DNA of 64,000 nt. Origin: Pseudomonas sp. FP453 (lineage in GTDB: Bacteria > Pseudomonadota > Gammaproteobacteria > Pseudomonadales > Pseudomonadaceae). The position numbers and the translations under genes are program-made. Location of the stretch: contig NZ_CP117435.1 of assembly GCF_030687495.1 (NCBI RefSeq), forward strand, positions 6,204,501-6,268,500, read 5' to 3'. The notes under the pieces are model-generated. The model ran no database searches. It saw nothing but the letters and a program-made list of their open reading frames with translations, and was not told the origin of the DNA. Shown here piece by piece: positions 52,729 to 64,000 of the stretch. Within the stretch, counting starts at the first letter, position 1; each line of letters opens with the position of its first letter.

Positions 52729-54561
52729 TTACTCCACCGTTACCGACTTCGCCAGGTTGCGCGGCTGGTCAACGTCAGTGCCCTTGAGCACGGCAACGTA
52801 GTACGACAGCAGTTGCAGCGGGATGGTGTAGAGGATCGGCGAGAGGATGTCGTTGATGTGCGGCATGTTGATGACGTGGGTGCCTTCGCCGTTGGTCATG
52901 CCGGCTTTTTCGTCGGCGAACACCACCAGTTGGCCGCCACGGGCGCGCACTTCCTGGAGGTTGGACTTGAGCTTCTCCAGCAGTTCGTTGTTGGGCGCGA
53001 CGGTAACCACGGGCATGTCGTCATCCACCAGGGCCAGTGGGCCGTGTTTCAGCTCGCCGGCCGGGTAGGCCTCGGCGTGGATGTACGAAATTTCCTTGAG
53101 TTTGAGGGCGCCTTCCATTGCTACCGGGTATTGCGCGCCACGGCCGAGGAACAGGGTGTGGTTCTTGTCGGCGAACAGTTCGGCAACCTTCTCCACGGTG
53201 CTGTCCATGGCCAGGGCCTCGCCGAGGCGGGTTGGCAGGCGGCGCAATTCTTCGACCAGGGTGGCTTCGACGCCTTCGCCGAGGGTGCCGCGCACTTGGC
53301 CGAGGGACAGGGTCAGCAACAGCAAGCCAACAAGCTGGGTGGTGAAGGCTTTGGTCGAGGCCACGCCGATTTCGCGGCCGGCCTGGGTCAGCAGGGTCAG
53401 GTCGGATTCACGCACCAGGGAGCTGATGCTCACGTTGCAGATCGCCAGGCTGGCGAGGAAGCCCAGTTCCTTGGCGTTACGCAGGGCGGCCAGGGTGTCG
53501 GCGGTTTCGCCGGACTGGGAGATGGTCACGAACAGGGTGTCGGGCTGCACCACCACCTTGCGGTAGCGGAACTCGCTGGCGACTTCGACCTGGCACGGGA
53601 TGCCGGCCAGTTCTTCCAGCCAGTAACGCGCGACCATGCCGGCGTGGTAGCTGGTGCCACAGGCGACGATCTGCACATTGCGCACGTTGGCGAACAGCTC
53701 GGCGGCTTGTGGGCCGAAGGCGTTGACCAGCACTTGGCTTTGGCTCAAGCGGCCTTCCAGGGTGCGTTGCACCACAGCCGGTTGCTCGTGGATTTCCTTG
53801 AGCATGAAGTGACGGTATTCGCCCTTGTCGGCCGCTTCGGCACCGTCGCGGTATTGCACGGCTTCGCGCTCGACGGACTGGCCATTTACGTCCCAGATCT
53901 GCACGCTTTCACGGCGGATGTCGGCAATATCGCCTTCTTCCAGGTACATGAAGCGGTCGGTGACCTGACGCAGGGCCAGTTGGTCGGAGGCGAGGAAGTT
54001 TTCCCCCAGGCCCAGGCCAATCACCAGCGGGCTGCCACTGCGGGCGGCGACCACGCGGTCGGGTTGGCTGGCGCTGACCACGGCCAGGCCATAGGCGCCG
54101 TGCAGTTCCTTGACCGTGGCCTTGAGGGCGGTGGTCAGGTCGCCGTGGTCCTTGAGCTTGTGGTTGAGCAGGTGGGCGATGACTTCGGTGTCGGTGTCCG
54201 AGGTGAACACGTAGCCCAGGCCCTTGAGTTGTTCGCGCAGCACTTCGTGGTTTTCGATGATGCCGTTGTGCACCACCGCCAGGTCGCCGGAGAAGTGTGG
54301 ATGGGCGTTACGCTCGCATGGCGCGCCATGGGTGGCCCAGCGGGTGTGGGCAATACCCAGGCGACCGACCAGCGGCTCGCCGGCCAGGGCCTGTTCCAAC
54401 TCACTGACCTTGCCCGGACGGCGCACGCGCTCCAGCTTGCCGGCATTGGTGAAGACCGCCACACCGGCGCTGTCGTAGCCACGGTATTCCAGGCGCTTGA
54501 GGCCTTCGAGCAAAATGGCGGTTACATTACGTTCGGCGACTGCGCCAACAATTCCACACAT
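52729..54561 (-). CDS. glmS: Glutamine-fructose-6-phosphate aminotransferase (isomerizing)
   Basis: 610 aa. GlmS makes glucosamine-6-phosphate from fructose-6-phosphate and glutamine, the entry to peptidoglycan and LPS amino sugars. The N-terminal glutaminase starts [13 protein letters not shown] with catalytic Cys2, and has RGYDSAG and HTRWATHG. Two SIS domains follow ([21 protein letters not shown] and SQSG-like loops), and the C-terminus ends [13 protein letters not shown]. It starts 10 bp after glmR, so the regulator and enzyme form an operon. The last codons contain the conserved Tn7 TnsD recognition region. Confidence 0.97.
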   Translation of the reverse strand: MCGIVGAVAERNVTAILLEGLKRLEYRGYDSAGVAVFTNAGKLERVRRPGKVSELEQALAGEPLVGRLGIAHTRWATHGAPCERNAHPHFSGDLAVVHNGIIENHEVLREQLKGLGYVFTSDTDTEVIAHLLNHKLKDHGDLTTALKATVKELHGAYGLAVVSASQPDRVVAARSGSPLVIGLGLGENFLASDQLALRQVTDRFMYLEEGDIADIRRESVQIWDVNGQSVEREAVQYRDGAEAADKGEYRHFMLKEIHEQPAVVQRTLEGRLSQSQVLVNAFGPQAAELFANVRNVQIVACGTSYHAGMVARYWLEELAGIPCQVEVASEFRYRKVVVQPDTLFVTISQSGETADTLAALRNAKELGFLASLAICNVSISSLVRESDLTLLTQAGREIGVASTKAFTTQLVGLLLLTLSLGQVRGTLGEGVEATLVEELRRLPTRLGEALAMDSTVEKVAELFADKNHTLFLGRGAQYPVAMEGALKLKEISYIHAEAYPAGELKHGPLALVDDDMPVVTVAPNNELLEKLKSNLQEVRARGGQLVVFADEKAGMTNGEGTHVINMPHINDILSPILYTIPLQLLSYYVAVLKGTDVDQPRNLAKSVTVE

Positions 54562-54571
54562 GATGTTTCTC

Positions 54572-55339
54572 CTAGATGATTGCCGCGCATATCAGCGTAA
54601 TGCCGCGGGCTTGGATCTGGTCGCGGGCCTCAAGCGGCAGGCGATCATCGGTAATAAGGGTATGGACGCTGCTCCAGGGCAGTTCCAGGTTGGGAATCTT
54701 GCGGCCGATCTTGTCGGATTCGACCATCACCACCACTTCCCGGGCGACCTCGGCCATGACACGGCTCAGGCCCAGCAGTTCGTTGAAGGTGGTGGTGCCA
54801 CGCTGCAGGTCGATGCCATCGGCACCGATAAACAGCTGATCAAAGTCATAGGACCGTAGCACTTGCTCGGCGACCTGGCCTTGGAACGAATCCGAGTGCG
54901 GGTCCCAGGTGCCGCCGGTCATCAACAGCACCGGTTCGTGTTCCAGTTCGCTCAAGGCGCTGGCCACGTGCAGGGAGTTGGTCATCACCACCAGGCCGGG
55001 CTGGTGGCCCAGTTCGGGGATCATGGCGGCGGTGGTGCTGCCGCTGTCGATGATGATGCGCGCGTGCTCGCGCAGGCGCAGCACGGCAGCACGGGCGATG
55101 GCGCGCTTGTACACCGAGATGGGCTGGGCGGCATCGCCGACCAATTCCTGGGGCATGGTGATGGCGCCACCGTAGCGACGCAGCAGCAGGCCGTTGCTTT
55201 CGAGGGCGGCGAGGTCCTTGCGGATGGTCACTTCCGAGGTTTCGAAATGCTTGGCCAATTCGTCCACGCTGACTTCGCCCTGTTCATTGAGCAAGGCCAG
55301 GATGTTGTGGCGGCGTTGGGGTGTATTTCGTTTCGACAT
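54572..55339 (-). CDS. glmR: DeoR-family transcriptional regulator GlmR
   Basis: 255 aa from the ATG at 55339 ([10 protein letters not shown]); the frame stays open further upstream but without support. An N-terminal DeoR winged helix ([35 protein letters not shown], about 10-55) is followed by the sugar-phosphate sensing DeoRC domain ([41 protein letters not shown]). Adjacent to glmS in Pseudomonas, it is expected to sense an amino-sugar or hexose phosphate and adjust glmS. TTTCG repeats around its start codon are probable self-operators. Confidence 0.9.
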   Translation of the reverse strand: MSKRNTPQRRHNILALLNEQGEVSVDELAKHFETSEVTIRKDLAALESNGLLLRRYGGAITMPQELVGDAAQPISVYKRAIARAAVLRLREHARIIIDSGSTTAAMIPELGHQPGLVVMTNSLHVASALSELEHEPVLLMTGGTWDPHSDSFQGQVAEQVLRSYDFDQLFIGADGIDLQRGTTTFNELLGLSRVMAEVAREVVVMVESDKIGRKIPNLELPWSSVHTLITDDRLPLEARDQIQARGITLICAAII

Positions 55340-55373
55340 GGCAGTGATAAGTTTCGTTTCGAAAGATAACGAA
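55326..55373. promoter_or_regulatory. TTTCG-repeat operators at the glmR start
   Basis: TTTCGTTTCGA occurs at 55326-55336, inside the first glmR codons, and again at 55352-55362, 26 bp upstream. The second copy continues into GAAAG and then ATAACGAA, an inverted partner. TTTCG/CGAAA repeats are typical DeoR-family binding sites, so GlmR autoregulation of glmR-glmS is likely. Confidence 0.55.
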
Positions 55374-55445
55374 GGCAATCAAAACCTATTGGCGAAAGAT
55401 CGTCAAGCGGGGCTGAGTAGATTTCTCGAAAAATCCCCAATCAAA

Positions 55446-55534
55446 TGTGGGAGCTGGCTTGCCTGCGATAGCGGTGTATCAGCTTGCACATCAGTGACTG
55501 ATAGATCGCTATCGCAGGCAAGCCAGCTCCCACA
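55446..55534. repeat. REP doublet (REPIN), copy 3
   Basis: Same element as copy 1, with left arm TGTGGGAGCTGGCTTGCC at 55446 and right arm ending at 55534, both running into GCGATAGC(G). It lies between glmU and glmR, both on the minus strand, and may act as an mRNA stabilising or stopping structure after glmU. Confidence 0.93.
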
Positions 55535-55560
55535 GGGGATTATCGCGTTGTGTGGATAAC

Positions 55561-56928
55561 TCAGCTCTTCTTGATTTTGACCGGGCGCTTCCAGCCGTCG
55601 ATGTTGCGCTGGCGGGCGCGGGCCACGCCGAGCTGCAAGTTATCCACATCCTGGTTGATGGTGGAGCCCGCCGCGGTGGTGGCGCCATCGCCCACCTTCA
55701 CCGGGGCCACCAGCGAGTTGTTGGAGCCGATGAACACGTCTTCGCCCAACACGGTGACGTGCTTGTTGGCGCCATCGTAGTTGCAGGTGATGGTGCCGGC
55801 ACCGATGTTGGTGCGCGCACCGATGACCGCATCGCCCAGGTAAGTCAGGTGGCCGGCCTTGGCGCCTTCACCCAGGTGGGCGTTTTTCAGTTCGACAAAG
55901 TTACCCACATGGGCCTTGGCTTCCAGCACGCTGCCAGGACGCAAACGCGCGAACGGGCCAGCATCGCTGCCCTCGCCCATCACCGCGCCTTCCAGGTGGC
56001 TGTTGGCCTTGACCACCACGCCTTTGCGCAGGGTGCTGTCCTTGATCACACAGTTCGGGCCGATCACCACGTCGTCTTCGATGATCACGCAGCCTTCGAG
56101 GATCACGTTGATGTCGATCAGCACGTCGCGGCCTACAGTCACTTCGCCACGCACGTCGAAACGCGCCGGGTCGCGCAGGGTCACGCCCTGGGCCATCAGG
56201 CGGCGGCCTTCACGCAGTTGGTAGTGACGCTCCAGTTCGGCAAGCTGCTTGCGGTCGTTGGCGCCCTGCACTTCCATGGGGTCGAGGGGCTGCTCGGTGG
56301 CGACCAGCAGGCCATCGCTCACGGCCATCTCAATGACGTCGGTGAGGTAGTACTCGCCCTGGGCGTTGTGGTTGGACAGGCGGCTCATCCAGTCGGCGAG
56401 CTTGTTGGCTGGCACCGCCATGATGCCGGTATTGCCTTCGGTGATGGCGCGCTGGGCTTCGCTGGCGTCTTTATGCTCGACGATGGCCGCGACCTTGCCG
56501 TCAGCGTTGCGCACGATACGGCCATAGCCGGTGGGATCATCCAGCTCGACGGTGAGCAGGCCCATCTGCCCTGGCACCACGTGCTTGAGCAGGCGTTGCA
56601 GGGTTTCCACTTCGATCAGCGGCACGTCACCGTAGAGGATCAGCACGGTGTCGGCGGTAATGAATGGCACGGCTTGCGCGGTGGCGTGGCCGGTACCGAG
56701 TTGCTGGTCTTGCAATACGAAATTCAGGTCGTCCGCGGCCAGGCGTTCGCGCACCACATCGGCACCGTGGCCGATCACCACGTGAATGCGCTGTGGATCG
56801 AGCTGCCGGGCGCTGTGGATAACATGGCCAAGCATGGAGTTGCCGGCAACCGGATGCAGCACCTTGGGCAGGGCCGAACGCATGCGGGTGCCTTGGCCTG
56901 CGGCGAGAATGACGATTTCAAGAGACAT
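55561..56928 (-). CDS. glmU: Bifunctional UDP-N-acetylglucosamine pyrophosphorylase / glucosamine-1-phosphate acetyltransferase
   Basis: 455 aa. The N-terminal uridyltransferase has [20 protein letters not shown] (about 8-27) and YGDVPLI (about 103-109). The C-terminal left-handed beta-helix acetyltransferase has hexapeptides ([17 protein letters not shown]) and the acetyl-CoA region [24 protein letters not shown]. It makes UDP-GlcNAc for peptidoglycan and LPS, and with glmS completes the amino-sugar supply. It is a separate transcript from atp, bounded by a strong terminator upstream. Confidence 0.97.
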   Translation of the reverse strand: MSLEIVILAAGQGTRMRSALPKVLHPVAGNSMLGHVIHSARQLDPQRIHVVIGHGADVVRERLAADDLNFVLQDQQLGTGHATAQAVPFITADTVLILYGDVPLIEVETLQRLLKHVVPGQMGLLTVELDDPTGYGRIVRNADGKVAAIVEHKDASEAQRAITEGNTGIMAVPANKLADWMSRLSNHNAQGEYYLTDVIEMAVSDGLLVATEQPLDPMEVQGANDRKQLAELERHYQLREGRRLMAQGVTLRDPARFDVRGEVTVGRDVLIDINVILEGCVIIEDDVVIGPNCVIKDSTLRKGVVVKANSHLEGAVMGEGSDAGPFARLRPGSVLEAKAHVGNFVELKNAHLGEGAKAGHLTYLGDAVIGARTNIGAGTITCNYDGANKHVTVLGEDVFIGSNNSLVAPVKVGDGATTAAGSTINQDVDNLQLGVARARQRNIDGWKRPVKIKKS

Positions 56929-56988
56929 GAATGGCTACCAATCCTGGGCGGTCCGACGTCAGACCAGAGAAGTGTATTGCTGAAAAAG

Positions 56989-57016
56989 AAAAAGGGTAGC
57001 CGAGGCTACCCTTTTT
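56989..57016 (-). terminator. atp operon terminator
   Basis: Perfect 13-base arms AAAAAGGGTAGCC (56989-57001) and GGCTACCCTTTTT (57004-57016) separated by two bases. On the minus strand the stem is followed by a T-rich run (TTTTTCTTTTTC), a textbook rho-independent stop 36 bases after the atpC stop codon. It also works on the plus strand. Confidence 0.92.
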
Positions 57017-57051
57017 AATCAATCGCACATGAAACAAGACGGCGTGGCCGC

Positions 57052-57468
57052 TTACTTCTTGCGGATCTGCTGGAGCGTGCGCAGCTGGGCTGCAGCCTCG
57101 GCCAGACGTACAGCAGCAGCGCTGTAGTCGAAGTCCGCGCCCTTTTCGTTCAGGGCCTTCTCGGCAGCCTTGACGGCTTCCTGAGCGGAGGCTTCATCCA
57201 GGTCGCCAGCACGTTGCACGGTGTCGGCAAGTACCTTGACCATGTTCGGCTGAACCTCAAGGAAACCACCGGAGATGTAAAACACCTCCTTTTCCCCGCC
57301 TTGCTTGGTCAGAGTGATCGGACCCGGCTTCAAGCTGGTGATCAACGGCGCGTGACCCATGGCAATACCCAGGTCACCGAGTTCGCCGTGTGCAATCACC
57401 ATCTCTACCAGACCGGAGAAGATTTCCCCTTCCGCGCTGACGATATCGCAATGGACTGTCATAGCCAT
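57052..57468 (-). CDS. atpC: ATP synthase F1 epsilon subunit
   Basis: 138 aa. An N-terminal beta-sandwich ([38 protein letters not shown]) is followed by a C-terminal helical pair ([21 protein letters not shown]). Epsilon links the rotor to the catalytic head and inhibits idle ATP hydrolysis. It is the last gene of the atp operon, 44 bp after atpD, followed by the terminator at 56989-57016. Confidence 0.97.
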   Translation of the reverse strand: MAMTVHCDIVSAEGEIFSGLVEMVIAHGELGDLGIAMGHAPLITSLKPGPITLTKQGGEKEVFYISGGFLEVQPNMVKVLADTVQRAGDLDEASAQEAVKAAEKALNEKGADFDYSAAAVRLAEAAAQLRTLQQIRKK

Positions 57469-57512
57469 CTGATTGCCTCAACCTGATGAGCGCCCGTTTC
57501 CGGGCGCTTGGA

Positions 57513-58916
<1,404 letters not shown>

Positions 58917-59777
58917 TTAAACCGCGGCAGCGCCGCCGACGATTTCCGAGATCTCTTGGGTGATCGCAGCCTGACGCGCCTTGTTGTAGATCAGCTGCAA
59001 ATCGCTGATCAGATCACCGGCGTTATCGGTAGCGTTTTTCATCGCGATCATCCGCGCCGCTTGTTCAGCTGCGTTGTTCTCGACCACCGCCTGGTACACC
59101 TGCGACTCCACGTAGCGCACCATCAAGCCGTCAAGCAGCTCTTTGGCGTCTGGTTCGTAGAGGTAGTCCCAGTGGTGCTTGAGTTCCTGATCCGGAGTCG
59201 CCACCAGTGGAATCAATTGCTCCACGGTTGGCTGCTGGGTCATGGTGTTGATGAACTTGTTGGATACCACGGAGAGGCGGTCAATCCGGCCTTCCAGGTA
59301 TGCATCCAGCATCACCTTCACACTGCCGATCAAATCATTGATCGACGGCTCTTCACCCAGGTGGCTGATAGCTGCTACGACGTTGCCGCCGAAGTTACGG
59401 AAAAAGGCCGCACCCTTGCTACCAACTACACACAGATCGATCTCGACGCCGTTTTCGCGGTTTACCGCCATGTCCTTGACCAGGGCCTTGAACAGGTTGG
59501 TATTCAAACCACCGCACAAACCACGGTCACTGCTCACAACCACATAACCCACACGCTTAACTTCGCGGTCGATCATGAATGGGTGGCGGTATTCCGGGTT
59601 GGCGTTGGCCAGATGCCCAATTACCTGGCGGATACGCTCCGCATAAGGACGGCTAGCAGCCATGCGCATTTGTGCCTTGCGCATTTTGCTGACCGCCACT
59701 TTTTCCATGGCGCTGGTAATTTTTTGCGTGCTTTTGATGCTCGCAATCTTACTGCGAATCTCTTTTGCGCCTGCCAT
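58917..59777 (-). CDS. atpG: ATP synthase F1 gamma subunit
   Basis: 286 aa central stalk. The N-terminal helix [21 protein letters not shown], the [16 protein letters not shown] block (about 82-97) and the long C-terminal helix ([20 protein letters not shown]) are all in place. Gamma rotates inside the alpha3-beta3 ring. Located between atpA and atpD as expected. Confidence 0.98.
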   Translation of the reverse strand: MAGAKEIRSKIASIKSTQKITSAMEKVAVSKMRKAQMRMAASRPYAERIRQVIGHLANANPEYRHPFMIDREVKRVGYVVVSSDRGLCGGLNTNLFKALVKDMAVNRENGVEIDLCVVGSKGAAFFRNFGGNVVAAISHLGEEPSINDLIGSVKVMLDAYLEGRIDRLSVVSNKFINTMTQQPTVEQLIPLVATPDQELKHHWDYLYEPDAKELLDGLMVRYVESQVYQAVVENNAAEQAARMIAMKNATDNAGDLISDLQLIYNKARQAAITQEISEIVGGAAAV

Positions 59778-59827
59778 GTAACACCTATCAGGTTAGCAAG
59801 CGGGAGCCTTGCGGCTCCCGCTGCGGC

Positions 59828-61372
59828 TTACCAGGTTTGGGTGGCCTTGAACTTCTCGATACCGGCTTTCAGGCCAGCGTCGATTTCGTCATTGAAGTCA
59901 CCCTTCACGTTGATCTTGGCCAACAAGTCGGCGTGATCGCGGTTGAAGTAAGCAATCAGCGCTTGTTCAAAGCTGCCAACCTTGGCGATTTCGACGTCAG
60001 TCAGGAACCCACGCTCAGCGGCATACAGCGACAACGCCATGTCAGCGATCGACATTGGGGCGTATTGCTTCTGCTTCATCAGCTCGGTAACGCGCTGACC
60101 ATGCTCAAGTTGCTTACGGGTCGCTTCGTCCAGGTCAGAAGCGAACTGGGCGAATGCCGCCAGTTCACGGTACTGAGCCAGAGCGGTACGGATACCACCG
60201 GAGAGCTTCTTGATGATCTTGGTCTGAGCGGCACCACCCACACGGGATACCGAAACACCGGCGTTCACTGCAGGGCGGATGCCCGAGTTGAACATGGCCG
60301 ATTCCAGGAAGATCTGACCGTCGGTGATGGAAATCACGTTGGTCGGAACGAACGCGGAAACGTCGCCAGCCTGGGTTTCGATGATCGGCAGTGCGGTCAG
60401 GGAACCGGTTTTGCCGGTCACTGCGCCGTTGGTGAACTTCTCTACGTACTCTTCCGAAACGCGGGATGCGCGCTCCAGCAGACGGGAGTGGAGATAGAAC
60501 ACGTCGCCTGGGTAGGCTTCACGGCCTGGTGGACGGCGCAGCAGCAGGGAAATCTGGCGGTAAGCCACTGCTTGCTTGGACAGATCGTCATAAACGATCA
60601 GCGCGTCTTCACCGCGGTCGCGGAAGAATTCACCCATGGTGCAACCGGCATACGGAGCCAGGTATTGCAGCGCAGGAGATTCCGAAGCACTGGCCGCCAC
60701 GATGATCGTGTTTTTCAGTGCGCCGTTCTCTTCCAGCTTGCGAACCACGTTGGCGATGGTCGATTGCTTCTGACCAATAGCTACGTAGACGCAGAAAATG
60801 CCGCTGTCTTTCTGGTTGATGATCGCGTCGATGGCCAGAGCGGTTTTACCGATCTGACGGTCACCGATGATCAGCTCACGCTGGCCACGGCCGACAGGGA
60901 TCATGGCATCGACAGCCTTGTAGCCAGTCTGTACAGGCTGGTCTACCGACTTACGCCAGATCACGCCTGGAGCAACTTTCTCGACCGCGTCGGTCTCGGT
61001 GTTGCCCAGTGGACCTTTACCGTCAACAGGGTTACCCAGTGCGTCGACTACGCGACCCAGCAGTTCCTTACCAACCGGAACTTCCAGGATACGGCCAGTG
61101 CACTTGGCGCTCATGCCTTCAGCCAGGGACTGGTATGCGCCGAGAATAACGGCACCTACGGAGTCCTGCTCCAGGTTGAGAGCCATACCGAAGACGCCGC
61201 CCGGAAACTCGATCATCTCGCCGGACATTACGTCGGCCAGACCGTGAATCCGCACGATACCGTCAGATACGCTGACGACAGTGCCTTCGTTACGGGCTTG
61301 GGAGGTCACATCGAGCTTGTCGATGCGGCCCTTGATAATTTCACTTATTTCGGAAGGATTGAGTTGCTGCAT
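59828..61372 (-). CDS. atpA: ATP synthase F1 alpha subunit
   Basis: 514 aa regulatory nucleotide-binding subunit. Walker [10 protein letters not shown] (about 169-177), Walker B-type [17 protein letters not shown], and [23 protein letters not shown] are visible. The N-terminus ([14 protein letters not shown]) binds delta. It is complete and 21 bp downstream of atpH. Confidence 0.98.
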   Translation of the reverse strand: MQQLNPSEISEIIKGRIDKLDVTSQARNEGTVVSVSDGIVRIHGLADVMSGEMIEFPGGVFGMALNLEQDSVGAVILGAYQSLAEGMSAKCTGRILEVPVGKELLGRVVDALGNPVDGKGPLGNTETDAVEKVAPGVIWRKSVDQPVQTGYKAVDAMIPVGRGQRELIIGDRQIGKTALAIDAIINQKDSGIFCVYVAIGQKQSTIANVVRKLEENGALKNTIIVAASASESPALQYLAPYAGCTMGEFFRDRGEDALIVYDDLSKQAVAYRQISLLLRRPPGREAYPGDVFYLHSRLLERASRVSEEYVEKFTNGAVTGKTGSLTALPIIETQAGDVSAFVPTNVISITDGQIFLESAMFNSGIRPAVNAGVSVSRVGGAAQTKIIKKLSGGIRTALAQYRELAAFAQFASDLDEATRKQLEHGQRVTELMKQKQYAPMSIADMALSLYAAERGFLTDVEIAKVGSFEQALIAYFNRDHADLLAKINVKGDFNDEIDAGLKAGIEKFKATQTW

Positions 61373-61393
61373 TGCTCTGCTGCCCCTTCAAAC

Positions 61394-61932
61394 TCAAGAT
61401 TTCAATGCTTCGGCAAGATTCGCGAGTTTGCCGCGAATCGAGCCATCGATAACCAGGTCGCCGGCGCGAATGACAATGCCCCCAATGAGGGATTTGTCTT
61501 CCGCAACTTGCAGGCGCACTTCCCGGTCGAGTCGTGCACTGAGAACCTTGGCGAGTTTGTCTTGCTGTTCTTGGTTCAATGCGAAAGCACTGGTCACTTC
61601 AACGTCTACCGATTTCTCTTGCTCGGCCTTGTACAGGTCGAACAGAGCGGCAATCTCCGGCAGAAGCAGGAGACGGTCGTTTTCGGCAACGACGTGCAAG
61701 AAGTTCTGCACTTTCACATCAAACTTGTCGCCGCACACTTCAATAAAAGTGGCGGCCTTGTCTGCGCTCGTCAGTCGCGGGGCCTTGAGCACGCGCTGCA
61801 TGGTGTCGTCTTGCGACACTGCTGCAGCCAGGCCGAGCATGGCTGACCAAGAGGCCAGCTGCTGGTGGGCCTGGGCGTGCTCGAAGGCTGCCTTAGCGTA
61901 AGGTCGGGCCAACGTGGTCAATTCTGTGCCAT
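61394..61932 (-). CDS. atpH: ATP synthase F1 delta subunit, start region shifted by a two-base insertion
   Basis: Delta joins the peripheral stalk to the F1 head. The body is intact ([20 protein letters not shown] to the end [16 protein letters not shown]). The expected start ATG-GCA-GAA-TTG (M-A-E-L) instead reads ATGGCACAGAATTG: an extra CA after ATGGCA puts the ATG (61932) out of frame and hits a stop after four codons. The in-frame substitute is TTG 61921, giving 175 aa, but the ribosome site GAGGG is spaced for the ATG. Without CA the product would be 178 aa, the usual Pseudomonas length. Most likely a sequencing or assembly indel. Confidence 0.9.
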
Positions 61933-61944
61933 GATCGCCCTCGC

Positions 61945-62416
61945 TTAAATTTCAGCAGCCAGTTTGTTAACCAGCTCCGCGTGCGCGTTTTGATCGATTG
62001 TGGCACCCAGGATCTTCTCAGCACCGCCAACGGCCAGGGCACCCAGTTGGGCACGCAGCGCGTCTTTGACACTGTTCAGTTCCTGCTCGATCTCGGCCTG
62101 AGCCTGAACCTTCACACGGTCAGCGTCGATACGGGCTTTTTCAACAGCCTCTTCAACGATCTGGTTACCGCGTTTCTTGGCTTGCTCAATGATTTCGGCT
62201 GCTTGAGCTTTCGCTTCGCGCAGTTGCTGACCCGCTTTATCTTGGGCCAACTCCAGGTCGCGAGCTGCTCGTGCTGCAGCGTCCAGTCCATCCGCAATCT
62301 TCTTCTGACGTTCGTGCAGAGCTGCGATGACCGGAGGCCATACGAACTTCATGCAGAAAACGACAAAAAATCAAGAACGCTAAGGACTGACCAATAATGG
62401 TTGCATTAATGTTCAC
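61945..62416 (-). CDS. atpF: ATP synthase Fo b subunit, frameshifted near the 5' end
   Basis: The b subunit forms the peripheral stalk. Translation should start at GTG 62416 (GAGGT seven bases upstream), giving [17 protein letters not shown], the N-terminal membrane anchor. An A-run of six on the plus strand (62365-62370, T-run in the gene), where five would keep frame, then shifts the reading to CRFLHE. The remainder [21 protein letters not shown] onward is normal, with the long charged coiled coil to LVNKLAAEI. Removing one base gives exactly 156 aa, the family length. A homopolymer error is the simplest explanation. Without correction the ORF from ATG 62352 would lack the membrane anchor. 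Confidence 0.9.
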
Positions 62417-62472
62417 GCCAATACCTCGCTCATTCGTTGCACAACACACCAATCACTCGAAAAGACGAGTGA

Positions 62473-62745
<273 letters not shown>

Positions 62746-62863
62746 TTACGTCGTATGGTTTAGGTTTTTTAGATTTTAAAGCGGTAAAACAAATCGTTTC
62801 ATAGCCCGGTAGGGCCTACCTCCCGTTTGACCGGGAAGGACATCAGACTAGCCGAGACTGGTC

Positions 62864-64000
<1,137 letters not shown>

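Noticed and set aside
52813..57018. Long plus-strand open frames across glmS and glmU
   Set aside because: Both are opposite to unmistakable, full-length housekeeping genes and show no motifs.

Overview
The window is a chromosomal segment of a Pseudomonas from the P. fluorescens group. The evidence is the high G+C coding style, the closely packed gene pairs, the glmR-glmS-glmU-atp block typical of Pseudomonas, and three copies of a REP-type palindromic doublet beginning TGTGGGAGCTGGCTTGCC, the kind scattered through fluorescent pseudomonad genomes. In this genus the atp operon lies close to oriC, and ten exact DnaA-box 9-mers (TTATCCACA) in the window fit that location.

Layout. (1) 1-5592, plus strand: a tightly overlapping zinc-starvation operon with folE2, a ZnuCBA-type metal ABC importer, and paralogues of HisI, gamma-carbonic anhydrase and dihydroorotase. 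(2) 5589-8999: a DUF3617 periplasmic protein, cardiolipin synthase and cyclopropane fatty acid synthase. (3) 9064-11021, minus strand: a bufferin-type RiPP operon (bufA2-bufB-bufC). (4) 11127-16944, minus strand: three SPFH/HflK-HflC-like proteins translationally coupled to a P1B-type metal ATPase. (5) 17278-22952, plus strand: a six-gene phospholipid-head-group cluster resembling E. coli ynbABCD plus a PlsC-like acyltransferase. (6) 22953-24159: an AT-rich insertion with the 'mobile mystery' pair MmpA (HTH) and MmpB (Fic), preceded by four evenly spaced CCTATAGG palindromes. (7) 24328-32480: three tail-collar (MdpB-like) proteins, a GNAT acetyltransferase and a giant Ig-repeat autotransporter. 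(8) 32609-40690: the yfhM (alpha-2-macroglobulin)-pbpC pair, with pbpC interrupted by two one-base insertions. (9) 40699-52496, minus strand: a surface-glycan operon with an ABC-2 exporter, two nucleotidyltransferases, a HAD phosphatase, a phosphodiesterase-like protein, a cupin, putative glycosyltransferases, a GMC oxidoreductase with a small Tat partner, and a WavE-family protein. (10) 52729-64000, minus strand: glmS, glmR, glmU and atpCDGAHFEBI.

Common themes are the cell envelope (cardiolipin, cyclopropane lipids, ynb lipids, PbpC/YfhM, autotransporter, exported glycan, GlmS/GlmU precursor supply) and metal homeostasis (zinc operon, bufferin, P1B ATPase). atpF and atpH, like pbpC, carry small indels. 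These look more like residual assembly errors than real gene loss, because the interrupted genes are otherwise perfectly conserved and, for atp, physiologically central.

The least described systems here are the 12-gene glycan export operon, the SPFH-ATPase operon, the ynb-like lipid cluster and the collar/GNAT/Ig-autotransporter locus. All functional statements rest on family recognition by eye. No database search was run.
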